NCBI GenBank assembly: GCA_033060915.1
Contig: CM065389.1
Span: forward strand, 20,945,001-21,009,000
Length of the DNA stretch: 64,000 nucleotides
Direction of reading: 5' to 3'
DNA from: Euryodendron excelsum
Taxonomy: Eukaryota; Streptophyta; Magnoliopsida; Ericales; Pentaphylacaceae
Shown: positions 11,871 through 23,882 of the stretch, one piece after another
How the letters are laid out: each line of letters begins with the position of its first letter
How positions within the stretch are numbered: the stretch's first letter is position 1
Position numbers and translations under genes: made by a program
Notes under the pieces: generated by a model
Database searches by the model: none
What the model saw: the letters and a program-made list of their open reading frames with translations, nothing else
Told to the model about the DNA's origin: nothing

Positions 11871-12033
11871 AATTTAGCACAAATTTGTCCCTTTTAAGCT
11901 AGGATTCTCTTCATTGGCATTCTATAGCATCCTAAATCAAAATATAAGAATAATGAGTATATTTAGGCGCCAAATAAGTATAAAAGCCTAAACATTAAGG
12001 AAGAAAAATATGACATTTGCATTCTCATCAACA

Positions 12034-12688
12034 CCCTTTTAGACTAACCCCACATCAGTTAATCTTTAGGTTAGCCACACATTAACAATACCTTTCTCTA
12101 TGAAATGTATTGTCATGCGATATGAATGGTATGCAATGCCACCTCATATATAACCTCTAATGTCCTTTCATATCTCACCTCACATATACCATCATCAATT
12201 TCATGTTATAGATAATCATCAAGTAATTCAATATGAACAAGACTATTTATATTCCCACCTGTCACTACACTCATACCACGGTAAGATTAGTCTTTGGTTG
12301 ATGTTGATGGTTCTTGTCCTCCATGAACCCCTATCACCTCAACCGTGTTAGTTTAGGAACTATAAAATCAATAATAATCGAATATAAATGACAATGCATA
12401 ACCGATAATCAATATAAATGATGAATGCATAAATATCACACAAGCTTGAGTGATATACATCCAACACGTCATAGACACTCCCAACAATGCAACCAAAAGG
12501 CAAGAAACAACTTTCACCAAAACCTAAGGCAATGCAATAAGTCAATCCCATTTAGGAATAGGCTTAAAGACCTTTAAGTTGATAGGTCATTGGTCAAAAT
12601 TACATTTTGGTTGAAAAAGATATGTCCAATAAAAGATGGACTAAAATTCTGAAAAACTATGCTGCTGACAAAACGTTTAGGTCACCTT
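12034..12688. repeat. LTR-like DNA, part 1, unclassified
   Basis: Non-coding AT-rich sequence lying between the gypsy 5' LTR and a copia solo LTR. It rejoins the DNA at 14988 across the ACCTT duplication. No coding match. Confidence 0.35.
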
Positions 12689-13719
12689 TGTTGACTCAAG
12701 GTTCATTCCTACGTTGATTTTGATGATAACAAAATTATGTGGTTGTTATCTAATGATTTCAATTGAGTGTGCAGGTAAGATTGTAATCATTTGATAACAA
12801 GAAAATCATTGAGCTGGTTGGTTCAGTATCTAATAAGAAGATTACTTAGGTAATCTTATTCTCGAAGCGATAAAGTTTGGGTATGCATATGTTTGGCAAT
12901 ATCCATGGCCAACTTATTCATTATGAAGACCCTCGATCCTCATGGTCATATCAATCCACTAAAACATCATGTATGCTATGAACCTCTAAAATGGTTAATT
13001 ATTTTGCTCTAAATTTGGAAAATGCATTGAGGCACAAAGCACAAAAGAAAAGAGGAGTAAGTTTTTGTTTCAATAGGTTTATAACTTGAAGCTTATCACA
13101 TCAGAAAATATTGAAGAACTTGTGATGACAAGCTTGTCAAGAAGGATCAAAGGTTGAAGAGCATGATGGGTTGACACATTCAACAAGTTCATCTTATAAA
13201 TTGAAGATATTGAAAATATGAAAAAGATCAGCAACAAGAGTTTATACTTTTTACATTGAAGATATTCAAAGGTAATGAAGACCTATTGATAAGAAATCAC
13301 AAGACTTGAAAGTTTCATTGAAGATTATATTGAAGTCTTGAATAGATGGAAGAAGTTATATTGATTAAAGAATCCTAGAAGGAATCAAGTTAATAAAGAT
13401 CAAGGAAAGAGATTGAAGATGTTCAAAGAAGCATAAAGATCAGTTGAAGAGAAGAGATCTCAAGTCTTGGAAGCTCTCTTGAAGATTTTGAAGAAGACTT
13501 AGACCAATGGAAGAAGTGATGTTGATTAAAGAACTCTGCCTGTAATCAAAAGTGAATTGATTTCATCTCCAATAGATTGAAGGTGTTCTTGAGATCAACA
13601 TACTTTAAAGAAGTCATTTCAAGCCTTAGAAGTCTTATTTGGATGATCCTTGAAAAGCTTGAAGGCTTTAAAGAAAGTTAAAGAAGGCTTGCAAAATGAA
13701 GCCTATGAAATTGGCAGGA

Positions 13720-14215
13720 GTTGACACTTAGACCTCCAGGAGTCGACACATGAAGACAGTGACTTAAACCTGTGCATTTGAATTAGCAGGAGTCGACACT
13801 TAGAACTCCAGGAGTCGACACATGAAGGCAGCGACTTAACCTGAGCATTTGAATTGGCAAGAGTCGACACTTAGACCTCCAGGAGTCGACCCATGAAGAC
13901 AATGACTTGAACCTAAGCAATTGTATTGGCTAAAGTCGACACATTCATTCCAGGAGTCGAACTTAGCTCATCAGGTGTCGACACTTGGTTTCTCAGGAGT
14001 CGACACATGGAGATAGATTGCAAGACTTTGAGAAAGCTATAGAGGAGTCGACACATGAGCCTAGAATAGTCGATATATCGAGACAGTGTCTTAGAAATAT
14101 ATGCTAAAACTTGAAGGAGTTGACACTTGGTTCCTCAGGGGTTGACACATGGAGGCATATTGCCTAAAGAACAGTGTTTAGAGCATGAAGGTGTCGACAG
14201 TTGCAGCCTAAGGGT
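13720..14215 (+). repeat. Array of AGGAGTCGACAC motifs in the copia U3
   Basis: AGGAGTCGACACTT and AGGAGTCGACACATG alternate at least a dozen times, each centred on the GTCGAC palindrome. Larger copies of about 100 bp are visible around 13725, 13795 and 13860. The array ends about 100 bases before the TATA box. Confidence 0.75.
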
Positions 14216-14318
14216 CAACCCATGCCACTGCAACGGCTCTATTTTTTAACGTTGTACTCCGCTGTTTTTACATCAAATGGTCTCCCGTCCATCACCAACA
14301 GTTATGATCAACTCAAGG

Positions 14319-14328
14319 CTATATATAG
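14319..14328 (+). promoter_or_regulatory. TATA box of the second copia solo LTR
   Basis: CTATATATAG, followed by AAGATCCCCAGC. It stands downstream of the GTCGAC array. Confidence 0.55.
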
Positions 14329-14987
14329 AAGATCCCCAGCACATATATGAGGAAGAAGAACACAAGATAAAGTGCTAGAAGTGAGGTTTTTATCACTTAC
14401 ATCGTATACTCTATTTTTATTCATTCAGAGGGGTTCTTGTGTGAGTTAAAATTTGCTTATCTACTCTTTGAGAGAGAGTTACCCATTGTATAACCTTCAT
14501 CCATTACATTTGGGTGGGTTTGTAAACTTTTGAGTTTGAGTATTCTTGAGAAAAACACTTGTGAGTTTGAGTGTAACTTGGAAAAAACACTTGTAAGTTT
14601 TGGTGAACCTTGGACAAAATCACTCGGGATTTTGAGAGCTTGGAAAAAGCTCTTGTAAAAGTGAGCTGGGTACTTGGAGCAAAACTAATAGTTGTGTTAG
14701 GAAATGTAACATAGTAAAATACCTTCGAGAGGATCGAGGAAGAGAGGACGTAGGCAAGGGTTGGCCGAACCTCTGTAAAATTCTTGTGCCTTCATTCTTC
14801 ATTTCTTGCTTAGTTTTTCTTCCTTGCTCATAACACTTTCTTGCATTGCATCTTATTATTTGCTTGCTTAGTTTTTAGTTTGATTACCCACAGCTACATT
14901 ACTTGATAATATTTTAATTACATTGTTTACTATGAATATTGTAAAACCCAATTCACCCCCCTCTTGGGTTGTTTACTTGGGCCGACA

Positions 14988-15870
14988 ACCTTTAAACTGA
15001 TATATCTCTCAATAGACAAGGAATTAGAGTGCTAACTTTATATCAATAGAAAGCTCCATGAGTCTATTTTGCCAATGCTTTAAATGATGCATCAATCCGA
15101 GTTTGAGATTTGGGACCACACTAGAGCAGGATTAGAGTGCACTCTAACGTGCTTCCTCTAAAGAAGTGCGCTCTGAGGCGCCCTCTAGCGGCCTCTGGAG
15201 GTCTTGGACAGTGAGGTGCACCCTTAGGCGGTGCTGAGTCCGCTAGAGCGCCCCAGGCTCCCCCTAGTTCAACCCAAATGACACTGACACTTGGTTTTAA
15301 GCTCCCAATGCCATTTCCAACCCATTTCTAAGCCCTCCAAGGTCTCAAAATGTAATACCAAGCTAGAATTAAGATCAAAGACAACCAAAAACATATTCAT
15401 CAAGATGAATTAAAGCTTTCACCATAAAAACCCTCACCTGCTTTTCTCCTCCATCCTCCTCCTTCCATGGAAAGGATGTCATGCAACATGTAACAATCAA
15501 AGAAGACAATATTGAACAAGCATAAAACTCACCTTATGTGATAAAAACAAAGTGTAAGAAAGCTTCCCTAGGTTTTTTCCCTCTTTTCTTCCTCTTCCTC
15601 TCTTTTTTCTCCTTTTCTTTTCTTTCTTTCTCTTGCTATCTTTTCCACTGAATTCTCTCCCCTTCTCCAGACTTCTCTTTGACTTCACCAACCAAGAAGA
15701 GATACAAAAGTGTTTCTACACCCCTCATATGCACACACTCACCAATTGACTCACCAACCAATTCACCACTCAACTCCTCACAGGCCACACACCACACACA
15801 CATGCACAAATCATAATTAGACGTACAATAAATATAATTAATTATGGAATTATAAAATTAGGGTCTCACA
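14988..15870 (-). repeat. LTR-like DNA, part 2, ending TGTGAGACCC on the minus strand
   Basis: The right edge, read on the minus strand, begins TGTGAGACCCTAATTTTATA, a typical LTR opening, and it breaks the copia gag reading frame exactly there. Near 15135-15265 is a cluster of GCGCTCTGAGGCGCC-like GC-rich words, and at 15560-15660 a long pyrimidine run. These fit an LTR of an unidentified, probably gypsy, element. The other end, the inside and its TSD were not found. Confidence 0.45.
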
Positions 15871-16531
15871 TCTTCCTTTTATCCTCCTCTTCTTTCATAT
15901 TTTGTTTTTGAGTTAGCTCATATGTCATGAGACATCCAAGAAGCTCTTCAAGTGGCAATAAGTTAAGGTATTTGGCTTCCCATGCCTTTGGCAAATATCT
16001 AAGGGTCTTTCTCACCTTCTCACTATTAGGATGCACTTTTCCAAGAGACTTTAAATAATTAATAATGTCAGTGAATCGTGTAAACATCAGTAATAGATTC
16101 ATTAGATTTAATTCTAAATAATTCATAATTATACACAAGAATTTTAATCTTAGACTCTTTCACCTGATTGGTTCCTTCATGAATTACCTCAAGTCTATCC
16201 CATATCTCTTTAGCAGTCTCATAAGTGTAGATTCTATTAAATTCATTGGGATTTAAGGACAATATATGATGTTCATAACTTTAATATTAGATTGCAGAAG
16301 CTTCAAGTCATTTTCATCCCACTCATTTTCAGGTTTGGATAAAACTACCCTTTCAACAGTCTTGGTAGGGAGCTTAGGACCATTGACAATGATTTTCCAT
16401 AAATCATAGTCAACATATTGAACAAATATTCTCATTCCTTTATTCCAATAATTATAATTTGTTCCATTGAACATTGGAGGTGTATTGATGGTTTGACCTT
16501 CTCCAAGAAAGCTCCCAATCATAGTTGTCAT
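15871..16531 (-). pseudogene. Ty1/copia gag, truncated and broken
   Basis: Gag of a copia retrotransposon, which forms the particle around the RNA. The minus-strand frame starts at ATG 16531 and shows the copia gag pattern: PPMFNGTNYNYWNKGMRIF, then DYDLWKIIVNGP, NEWDENDLKLLQ, NEFNRI, AKEIWDRLEVIHEGTNQVKE, and LPLEELLGCLMTYELTQKQ at the C-terminal side. This corresponds to the UBN2-type gag core of about 220 residues. There are an in-frame stop after the NIIYC-like motif and a frameshift plus stops near 16070. The frame stops at 15870, where another LTR element is inserted, so the zinc knuckle and pol are absent from the window. Start choice is supported by its position 40 bases after the primer site. 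Confidence 0.8.
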
Positions 16532-16573
16532 GGATCAACTTTAAGGAAGTTAAGCCTCTAAAATAAAGTACTA

Positions 16574-16585
16574 GCTTTGATACCA
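16574..16585 (-). other. Copia primer-binding site, initiator tRNA-Met type
   Basis: The minus strand reads TGGTATCAAAGC, one base from TGGTATCAGAGC, the common copia site complementary to the 3' part of initiator tRNA-Met. It begins two bases after the LTR end. Confidence 0.8.
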
Positions 16586-16587
16586 AT

Positions 16588-17565
16588 TGTTGTCTCAAAT
16601 ATGTAACCCAAGAGAAGGGGGTGAACTAGGTTTATCAAAAATAATAGCAAATAATGCGATTAACAACTAATTAAGCAATGGAACAATAACCAAGCAAAAA
16701 ATGAACAATGCAAGCAAAAGTGCAAAGAAATAAAATAAAGCACAAATGAACACCAAGATTTATCGAGATTCAGCCACAACATGTGATCTACATCCTTACC
16801 CCTAAGGTCCCCTTGAAAGCTCTTCCACTATGCAAAAGTCCCTTTACACAATAGGTGCTAGTTGCCCAAGTGCCTAGTTCACTTTTACAAGAGTTATTCC
16901 TAAACTCTTAAAGACCCAAATGATTTTGTCTAAGTTTTACTCAAACTTATAAGTATTTATACCAAGAACACTCAAACTCACAGGTATACAAACCCACTCA
17001 AGTAAAATAAAATAAGGTTTATACAATCGGTATCTCTTACAAAGAGTAGATAAGCAAGTGTAGGTTCAACAATCAACTCCACTCACTCAGCAAAAAGAAT
17101 ATGGCAGTTAGGACTCATAAATTCTCAGCTTTAATCTTTGATTCAGCACTTATAATTTTGTATTTTTGTGTATAAATGATGTGGGGATCTTGTATTTATA
17201 ATGTTGCATTAATTCTAGTCATTAATGGTGGTTGGGAGTGCATTAAATGTAAGATCGCGCTAACAAAGCATTCAAAAAACTAACTGTTACAACAAATGTG
17301 TAGACCATTTTTCTAAATGATTCGACCCTTTTTGTTCTTGTGCCAGCATCCTCAACCTTCTATCCAAATGTATCAACCCCTGAGAATTAGGAGTTAACTT
17401 TTTTTTTATTTTCACCAAATTTCATTAAGGGTTTATCCAAATGTATTGACTCATAAGAAATGATGTGTCAACTCTTTTTGAACATTCTTCAAGACTTTAC
17501 ATTCTAGACCAATGTGTACACTCCTGGAACAAAGGGGTTGACCCTTTTTATCAGAGACTCCTTGT
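16588..17565 (-). repeat. Copia 5' LTR, interrupted by the Tat-type element
   Basis: The LTR ends at 16588 (plus strand TGTTGTCTC) next to the primer site. A minus-strand TATA box lies at 17200-17193, followed by words shared with the solo LTR at 12689 (AAGATCCCC). Degenerate TGT(C/A)GACTCC-like words fill 17320-17550. At 17565 it is cut by the 3' LTR of the Tat-type element; the remaining U3 must lie beyond 64000. The expected target repeat on this side is CTTGT (17561-17565). Confidence 0.75.
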
Positions 17566-20500
17566 TGTCGCACCCATATTTTTTACACTCAAGGAATACA
17601 CACACAAGCAAGAAAATATTGTACTTCTCGTTAGAACTCATCCACCTAGAAAAATGAGTGCGACTAGGTTTGAAATGAAAATAAGTTTGAATAAATGGCT
17701 TTTGAAAAACATTTGGAGTCGCCACCTAACTTGATTAAGGTGAGTTAGGTCACCTAAAAACTAAGCACAATCCGAAAACTACACTTAGGGTTTTTTTTAA
17801 ATAATTTTAAAAATATCTCCTCAAGTGAGGGTTTTTAAGAAAATAGGTTGTTTGGCAACCTTTAGAAAACATTTAAGCCCTTTTTAGAAAATAAACTCCA
17901 TTTTGGTGTTTGAAAACAATGATTCTAGGTTCGGAGGTTGGTTACGTGTAGGGAAGACGCACTAAGCCATCACCCTACCCCACCTTTGTGGTACCTACAT
18001 GTCTATTTACCCTAAATTCACCTATGAAAGTCTTCAACTAACAAATGTTCAATCCTATCCACTTTAGAAAAAGAATGTTTAAAAAGACATGATACATGAT
18101 ATGCAAGAGCAAGAAAAGAAAGTTGAGAAATAGACTTAGAAAATAGATTTGAAAAGAAATTGATTTGATTTAAAAAGAAATTTGAAAAAGATAGATTTGA
18201 AATTGGAAAGTTTTAGAAACTGGAAATAGAGATTTGGAAATAAAAATTTGGAATTGAACACTTGAAATAAATTATGGAATTAGAAGTTGCAAAGAAGTTG
18301 TGGAATTAGATATTTGAAAAAGGTTGTAGAAATAGAAACTTGAAAAAGATTGTGACTGCACCCATGAGGGTTGCCTACGTATCCTTTTTGAGGAATCAGG
18401 TTAGTCGTAGTTCAGACAAGAGTCCTATAAAAAATAGAAGATTGATTGGAAGAAAGAGATTTTGATTGGAATTTGGATTTGATTTGAATTTAGAATAGAA
18501 GATTGGAATTTGAAATGGAAGAATAGAGACCCTAGACCTAGGAAGATAGGATTTAGAAAGGACTCGAGATTCAGAAAGACTTGACTCAAACGTTGGATTT
18601 GGAAGATCGAAGAAAGATTGGATTTAGGAAGGGTCTCAATTAGAAAAGGTTCGATTTAGGAAAGTTTCAAAATAAGAAAGTGTCATTTTTGGAAAGTTTT
18701 GTTTTAGCAAAGTTTCAATTTAGGAAAGTGTTGGATTAAGAAAGTTTTGAAATTGGAATGTTTTGAAATAGGGAAGTTTTGAAAGTTGGAAAGTTTAGAA
18801 TTTAGAAAGTTTTAGATTTGGAAAGATTTTAAGTTTAGGGAAGTTTAAAATTTTAGAAAGATTCAAAATTTGAGTTTTGGAAATTCTTGAAATTAGGAAA
18901 GGTTTTGAGTTTAAGAAGGGTTTGAAAACTTAGATTTGGAAAAGGGATGGAATTAAGAAAGGTTTAAAAGCTTAACGTTTAAGGAAATATTTAAAAGTTT
19001 AAGTTTAGGAAACTTAAGGTTTAGGAAAGTACTAGTTTAGGAAGGAATGAATTAGGAAAGGTTTAGACTAGGAAGGATTGAGATTCCTATTTCTTAAAAC
19101 AAGGGATTAGATTTTGTTTCTAAAAAGAGATGTTTTGATTTTGTTTCTAAAAACGGAGGATTGGATCTAGTTTCCTAAAGAGAAGATTGGATTTGGCTTC
19201 CTAAAGGGGAGATTGGATTTGGCATGAATTTGAAAAGATGGAGTCTTAGAAACCCTAAATTCGAAAAGCTATAGTTTTGAAGTAGAAAAGGGTTTTGGAA
19301 ATTTATATAGTTTTGATGTAGTACACAAGAGGTTTTGAAAACCTAGGTTTTGAGGCCAAAATAAGGAATTGGAAACTATGTTTTTTGGGAGGAAAATTAG
19401 GGTTTCCTAATCGTTGGTTCTAGGGCTTAACTTAGGCTCTAAGGAAAGAGTTTTTGGAAAGTGAATTTTTAGAAAGGAAGATTTTCGGAAGGAAATCCTA
19501 GAGAAGAGTTTCTAGAAAGGGAGTTTTGAAGAGAGAATTTTTGGAAAGATTTTTGGAAGGAGATTGTTGGAAAGAGTTTTTAGGAAAGAGATTTTTGGGA
19601 AGAGTTGTTTAGGAAGGAAACGTAAGGAGCGTTTTTGGTGAGTGAACTTTGAAGAAAGCATTTTTGGAAGGGAGCTTTTAGGAAAGACATTTTTGGAAAG
19701 TGATTGTTGGAAGGGAGTTTTTCTAGGAAGGAAACCTAGGGAGCACTTTTAGAAAGTGAATTTTTAGGAGAATGTTTTGGAAAGGAGTTTTTAGGAAGTT
19801 TCAATAAAATAGATTTTTGGAGAGAATTTTTGAAAACAATTTTGGAAAGGAATTTCGAAAAGGAGATTGGAAAGAATTTTTAGAAAGTCTGTTGAAAGAG
19901 AGGTTTTTAAAAAGAGAGATTTGAAAAGAGAGTTTTTAGCAAGTATATAAAATATCTTACTTTCCTAAAGCGATTCTAACCATAAGAAGACTAGAACCAC
20001 TTTAAGATAGTGGTTTTGAAAACAACAATGTTTTGAAAATATGGACCATATTGGTCACTTTAAATAAAACACTTTCCTGAAGCAACCCTAACCATGGAAA
20101 GGCTAGAATCACCTTAGGATTATGATTTTGAAAACAAGTTTTGAAAAAGAAGGTTTTGACGCAAGTTTGAAAACAATGTTAATGCAAGTTTTGAAAATGA
20201 GTTTGAAATCGAATTTTGGAAGAATGCAAGATCATGATATGCACAATGCAAAGAGGGTCGTGAACATACAAAGTTAAAGGTTTCACCACATAATCAAGGG
20301 GGCCGAACCCACATGGTCTCCGGTTAGACTAAAAGAAAGCCCCCGACACGGTGACTCTCTAATAGCCTAATCCTACACATGGACTGGGAATTCCCTTGTT
20401 TCAAGCATGCAAGGGGGGGGGGAAGAAGATAGGGGATTAAAATAGAAGAAAACACAAGTGGGTTAGGAAAGAGAAGAGAGGAGGGAAGATGCGTAAATGT

Positions 20501-20843
20501 AAATAAGAAGCTTACCTTGTGTCTTCTTTATTTTGCTTAGCTTTGCGTACTTTGCTTTACTTGTCTTGCTTTGGTTTTCACTTCAGTCTTCGTCTTGATC
20601 TTCGAGTGTTTGTTTCGATCTTCAAGAGCTTCAAATTGCAGCACTTCAAGTCTTCAATGGAGGCTAGTGTATGAGTGTATAGAAGTGTATGTGAGTGTAT
20701 AGGAGGCTAGGGTTTGTGTATGGAGGCTAGGGTTTGGAAAACCTAAGGAGATTAGGGTTTAGAGAGGCTACGAGCTCTGTATATCAAAAAGTAAGGTTTT
20801 TAGACGGAGTTTGCGGACCTTTTTCACGCTGGAGAAGGCTCTG

Positions 20844-20966
20844 TATTTATAGACAAGGGAATGACCTGACACCTGTTGCAGTGGCACTAGGCCAAAAATC
20901 CTACTGGCGCCACTAGAAATGGCACCAGGAAAAATATTGGCTTAGCGCCACTACTAGTGGCGCCAG
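20844..20966 (-). promoter_or_regulatory. LTR B core promoter
   Basis: TATAAATA on the minus strand at 20851-20844. GGCGCC-type inverted repeats lie at about 20876-20966 upstream in sense, the best being GGCGCCACT / AGTGGCGCC-like at 20944-20964. Confidence 0.6.
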
Positions 20967-22189
20967 CCAGTTAGGAAAGTTTTAAGGATGGCAAGCAACG
21001 TATCCTGAGAATATTTGGATGCATGTACTAGTGACTACCATGCAATTTTTAACTTGACTTCACTATGAGTGACTCCGGAAAGTCCGAGAATGATTCGAAG
21101 GGGCCGGGAATGACCCAGAGGGCTGGAAAAGGGCAAGAACCCTTAGAATAGAGTCCCGGGGAGTAGTGGACTTGAAAAAGGATGACAAGATTTGTCGGAA
21201 GGGTTGATCGGGCCATTAGTGGTAAAACGGTCAATCGGGCCGGGAAGCTGCTGGGACAGACTCAGAATGTCCTGGAAGAAGACTCGAGATTTAAAAAAAT
21301 TATTTAGAATGTTCCCAAAGTTTACCGGTTTAATACCCAGAGCTGGTGTGGTCAGAAAAAGGTGACCGGCCTACTAGGGGCAAAACGGTCATTTCGCATC
21401 GGGTTTACCTGAACTGACTTGGAATAATCTGAAAAGACAAAAGAAGGTCAGGAATACTATAAAAATCATTCTCGAGAGGTTACCGGTTTGGTACTCAGAG
21501 CTAGTGTGGTCCCCGGGGCGTTCGGATGCCTAGGGGCAAAATGATCATCTTGACTGGAAAGCCTCGAAATTGGCCCGAAACTGACTAGAAACCAACTAAT
21601 CATACCGAATTTTCTCTAAGACGATCTTGGAAGGGTGAACTTACCGTTCTGAGGACTTAGGTATTATCTCGAGAAACGTGCTGGAAAATGGCCCTAGGGG
21701 CAGTTTGGTCATTTTTCACCAAAGTGGACTAGCAGGCACTGGTGTTGACCTGAGTTTTGAGTGTTTCTGCCACTCTGATGGCGGTCTCATGATACAGGGG
21801 TTTGTTGGCAATTCTCTATATCGACCTACTTATGAGTATTTCCTCTACTCTGACGATTGCGATGTTTACGAGTACTTCTACTACTCTGACGGTTCGCGAT
21901 CACTCCTGAGACTGCCTGATCTCGGGAAGTTGCTAAAGGGACTTAGCGCCTGAGAAGTCAACTTTCTGGGAAGGCATGCTAAAACGGACATTTCTGCATT
22001 GGCTGGCTAGCAGGCGCCAAAAGTGGACCGTTCTACCATCTAGGGGACTTGGGGTCTCGTCCCGGTCAACAGGTTTAAAGGGACTTACTGTTTCGAAGAG
22101 ACTTTCTTTGAAAACGTGTCGAATTGGATAGACTTACCGTCTCGAGAAATTAGCTTTCTCGAGAGAAGGATTGGAATTGGAATTGGAAA

Positions 22190-22345
22190 ATGAATTAGAA
22201 AGGGGTCTTACCGTCATCAAAAAGACGTGCCTACTGGAATTGAAAAAGGGACTTACCGTCTTCGGAAAGTCGTGCCTAATGGAATTGGAAGGAGGACTTA
22301 CCGTCTTCGGAAAGACGAGCCTGATTTTGGAATTGGACCAAACAA
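22190..22345. repeat. Short tandem array in LTR B, about three copies of 45-50 bp
   Basis: Each unit reads GGACTTACCGTCTTCGGAAAG then CG-rich and GGAATTGG words, with a CGTCTT...AAGACG stem. It lacks the CTCGAG half of the 81-bp unit of copies A and E. Confidence 0.65.
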
Positions 22346-22523
22346 TGCCCCTAAGGGCATTTCAATCATTTTGCCTCTATTTGGGCCTAGTGAGCCTGCG
22401 AAGCGATGGATAGACAGGATTAGACTTAGAAAGTTGATTTGACTCAGAATATATCCACATTAACTTGAATACAAGTCTGGACGGACTGTAGATTGCCGAG
22501 CAGTAAAAAATGGGGTGTTTACA

Positions 22524-22546
22524 GCTATCCCTCATTTTCTATCTTT
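22524..22546 (-). other. Polypurine tract of the Tat-type element
   Basis: The minus strand reads AAAGATAGAAAATGAGGGAT then AGC, immediately before the LTR start TGTAAACACC. This is the plus-strand primer for reverse transcription. Confidence 0.7.
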
Positions 22547-22723
22547 GCTTGTCGAAGCCAGAAAATGATAAAGTAAGAGTCTCATGTTGATCGTGAGGCG
22601 GTCGGAAGGACGGACGTTAGAAATTTTTTGATAATGAGGGTTCGAAAATGGATATTAGGCCCACAAGGCCTTCAAAAATGAGGTTTGGCGAAAAAAAGGG
22701 CAAAGCTACCTAGAATTTGGAAA

Positions 22724-22800
22724 CTAGCGCCACTAAGAGTGGTGCCTTTGGAAAGTTTATCTTGGTGCCTCTGCTAGTGGTGCCAGGCTTGGGATTAAAA
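22724..22800 (+). promoter_or_regulatory. Putative promoter of the antisense accessory gene, with LTR-like inverted repeats
   Basis: GCGCCACT-AAG-AGTGGTGC (22727-22745) and GGTGCCTCT-GCT-AGTGGTGCC (22764-22784) match the GGCGCC-type inverted repeats that stand upstream of TATA in every family X LTR, including the flanking CTTGG and CAGGC words. A weak TATA-like GATTAAAAC follows at about 22793. Downstream come a transcribed-leader-like stretch and a splice donor at 22988. Promoter function is inferred. Confidence 0.45.
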
Positions 22801-22987
22801 CCAGAAAAATTTTGGTTCGAAAACTTACGGCATTTGAATAGTTTTTTGAAAAGTTGAGAGTGTTTGTGGGGAAGCTGACTTGAACCTTGAAGGAGCACTT
22901 CTTGGAGACCACGGGTGATTGCCGGAAAGAGACCACGTGGCCGAAAAAGTAGCCGGAAGAGAAGATTTTTCCAGAGAACTCCAAACA

Positions 22988-23880
22988 GTAAGTTTTCAAA
23001 TTTCTGTTGATTTTGATGTGTAGAATTTCGTTTGAACCATGTGAATAGTAGAAATTGATGTTTTGATATGTTTTGAACATTATGGTGATGTTATTTGTGC
23101 ATTTTGGTGATTGTTTGATTGAATTTGAGTGATTTTACGTGATTATGTGAAGAGGGTTTTCTGCAAGAATTGGGGGTTTGTTCCTACAGGCTTGGGCATT
23201 GGGTTTTCTGGCTAGATTTTTATGCCATGTGTCTTAGAAAAATGTGTTTAACAACCGTATGAAGTTTCGTGATTTTTTGAAAACTTGATGAGTTTTTGAT
23301 TTTTTGAAAAATAGGAAAATACTTAGAAAATTAGGAAAATTGAAAAACTTAAGAAATTGATGAAAATTTTAGAGTTTAAAATTTTGAAAAATGTAGGAAT
23401 ATTTTAGAAAACATTTAAAATGATTTTTGTGAAATTTTAGGATAACTTTGAAAACCATTGATTTATTGAAAAAATAAAACATGTGTTTTGAAAATCTTGA
23501 AAAATTAAAAAGTGTGCGGGGGTGCTGATGTTATGTGATTGTAACGTTGTGAAGTGCACGATTTGTGTTTTATGTTGATGTCATGGGTGTTGTAGGGATC
23601 ATTTTTAAACGAAACTCTATCAAAATTTTTAGAAATTAGGAAAAGATTTGGAAAATGTTTAGAAATAAAATCTTTTCAAAGGAAAAAGACAGAAAACCCT
23701 TGAGATTTGATTTGAAGTTGGAAAATCAAAATGTGTAGGAAATTTATTTTGACTTATCATTTGAAATCTTTTTATTTATTTATTTTTTTTGTGGTAGTTG
23801 TTTATTTTATTTTATTATTATGTTATTATTTATCTGCACGTACGGCATATTAACACCTCTTACCTTGGCTTACCTTTTCA
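22988..23880 (+). other. Putative 5' untranslated intron of the PMD gene
   Basis: Donor GTAAGT at 22988-22993 and acceptor TTACCTTTTCAG ending at 23881 or just before, two bases ahead of the ATG at 23883. The interval is AT-rich, without coding potential, and T-rich near its 3' end, as plant introns are. RNA evidence is lacking. Confidence 0.45.
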
Positions 23881-23882
23881 GG

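Larger units (their letters stand above)
8799..12033 (-). repeat. 5' LTR of the gypsy element, split by a copia solo LTR
   Basis: On the minus strand the LTR runs from TGTTGATGAG (12033) to CAGCACATCA (8799) and is followed directly by the primer site. Removing the inserted solo LTR at 9159-11079 and one copy of its target repeat leaves about 1.31 kb. The U3 has a dense TTCGAACG motif cluster (about 11675-11870) with a TATA box after it. The partner 3' LTR is not present. Confidence 0.75.
12689..14987 (+). repeat. Ty1/copia-type solo LTR, target repeat ACCTT
   Basis: A 2,299-bp unit with termini TGTTGACTC...GGGCCGACA, flanked by perfect ACCTT copies at 12684-12688 and 14988-14992. It contains GTTGATTTTGATGATAACAA near the start and AACCCAATTCACCCCCCTC near the end, as in plant copia LTRs. 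It lacks internal sequence. Its U3 motif array and TATA context (TATATA...AGAAGATCCCCA) resemble those in the partial copia LTR at 16588-17565, so the two are probably related families. Confidence 0.85.
17566..22523 (-). repeat. 3' LTR of the Tat/Ogre-type element, family X copy B
   Basis: A 4,958-bp LTR with termini TGTCGCACCC...GGTGTTTACA. A purine-rich tract lies directly beside its sense start, as expected for a 3' LTR. It shares the subfamily marker GGAATACACACACAA with copies C, D and the right-edge copy, against GGAATACTCACACAAG in A, E and F. It has the same layout as the others: 46-bp array, U3, TATA, leader, and U5 of about 1.9 kb that is purine-rich on the plus strand. Confidence 0.85.

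Noticed and set aside
12034..12060. Polypurine-like tract (minus strand GTCTAAAAGGG) beside the LTR at 8799-12033
   Set aside because: The primer site at the other end shows this is a 5' LTR, whose outer flank should be host DNA; the match is short and likely chance.
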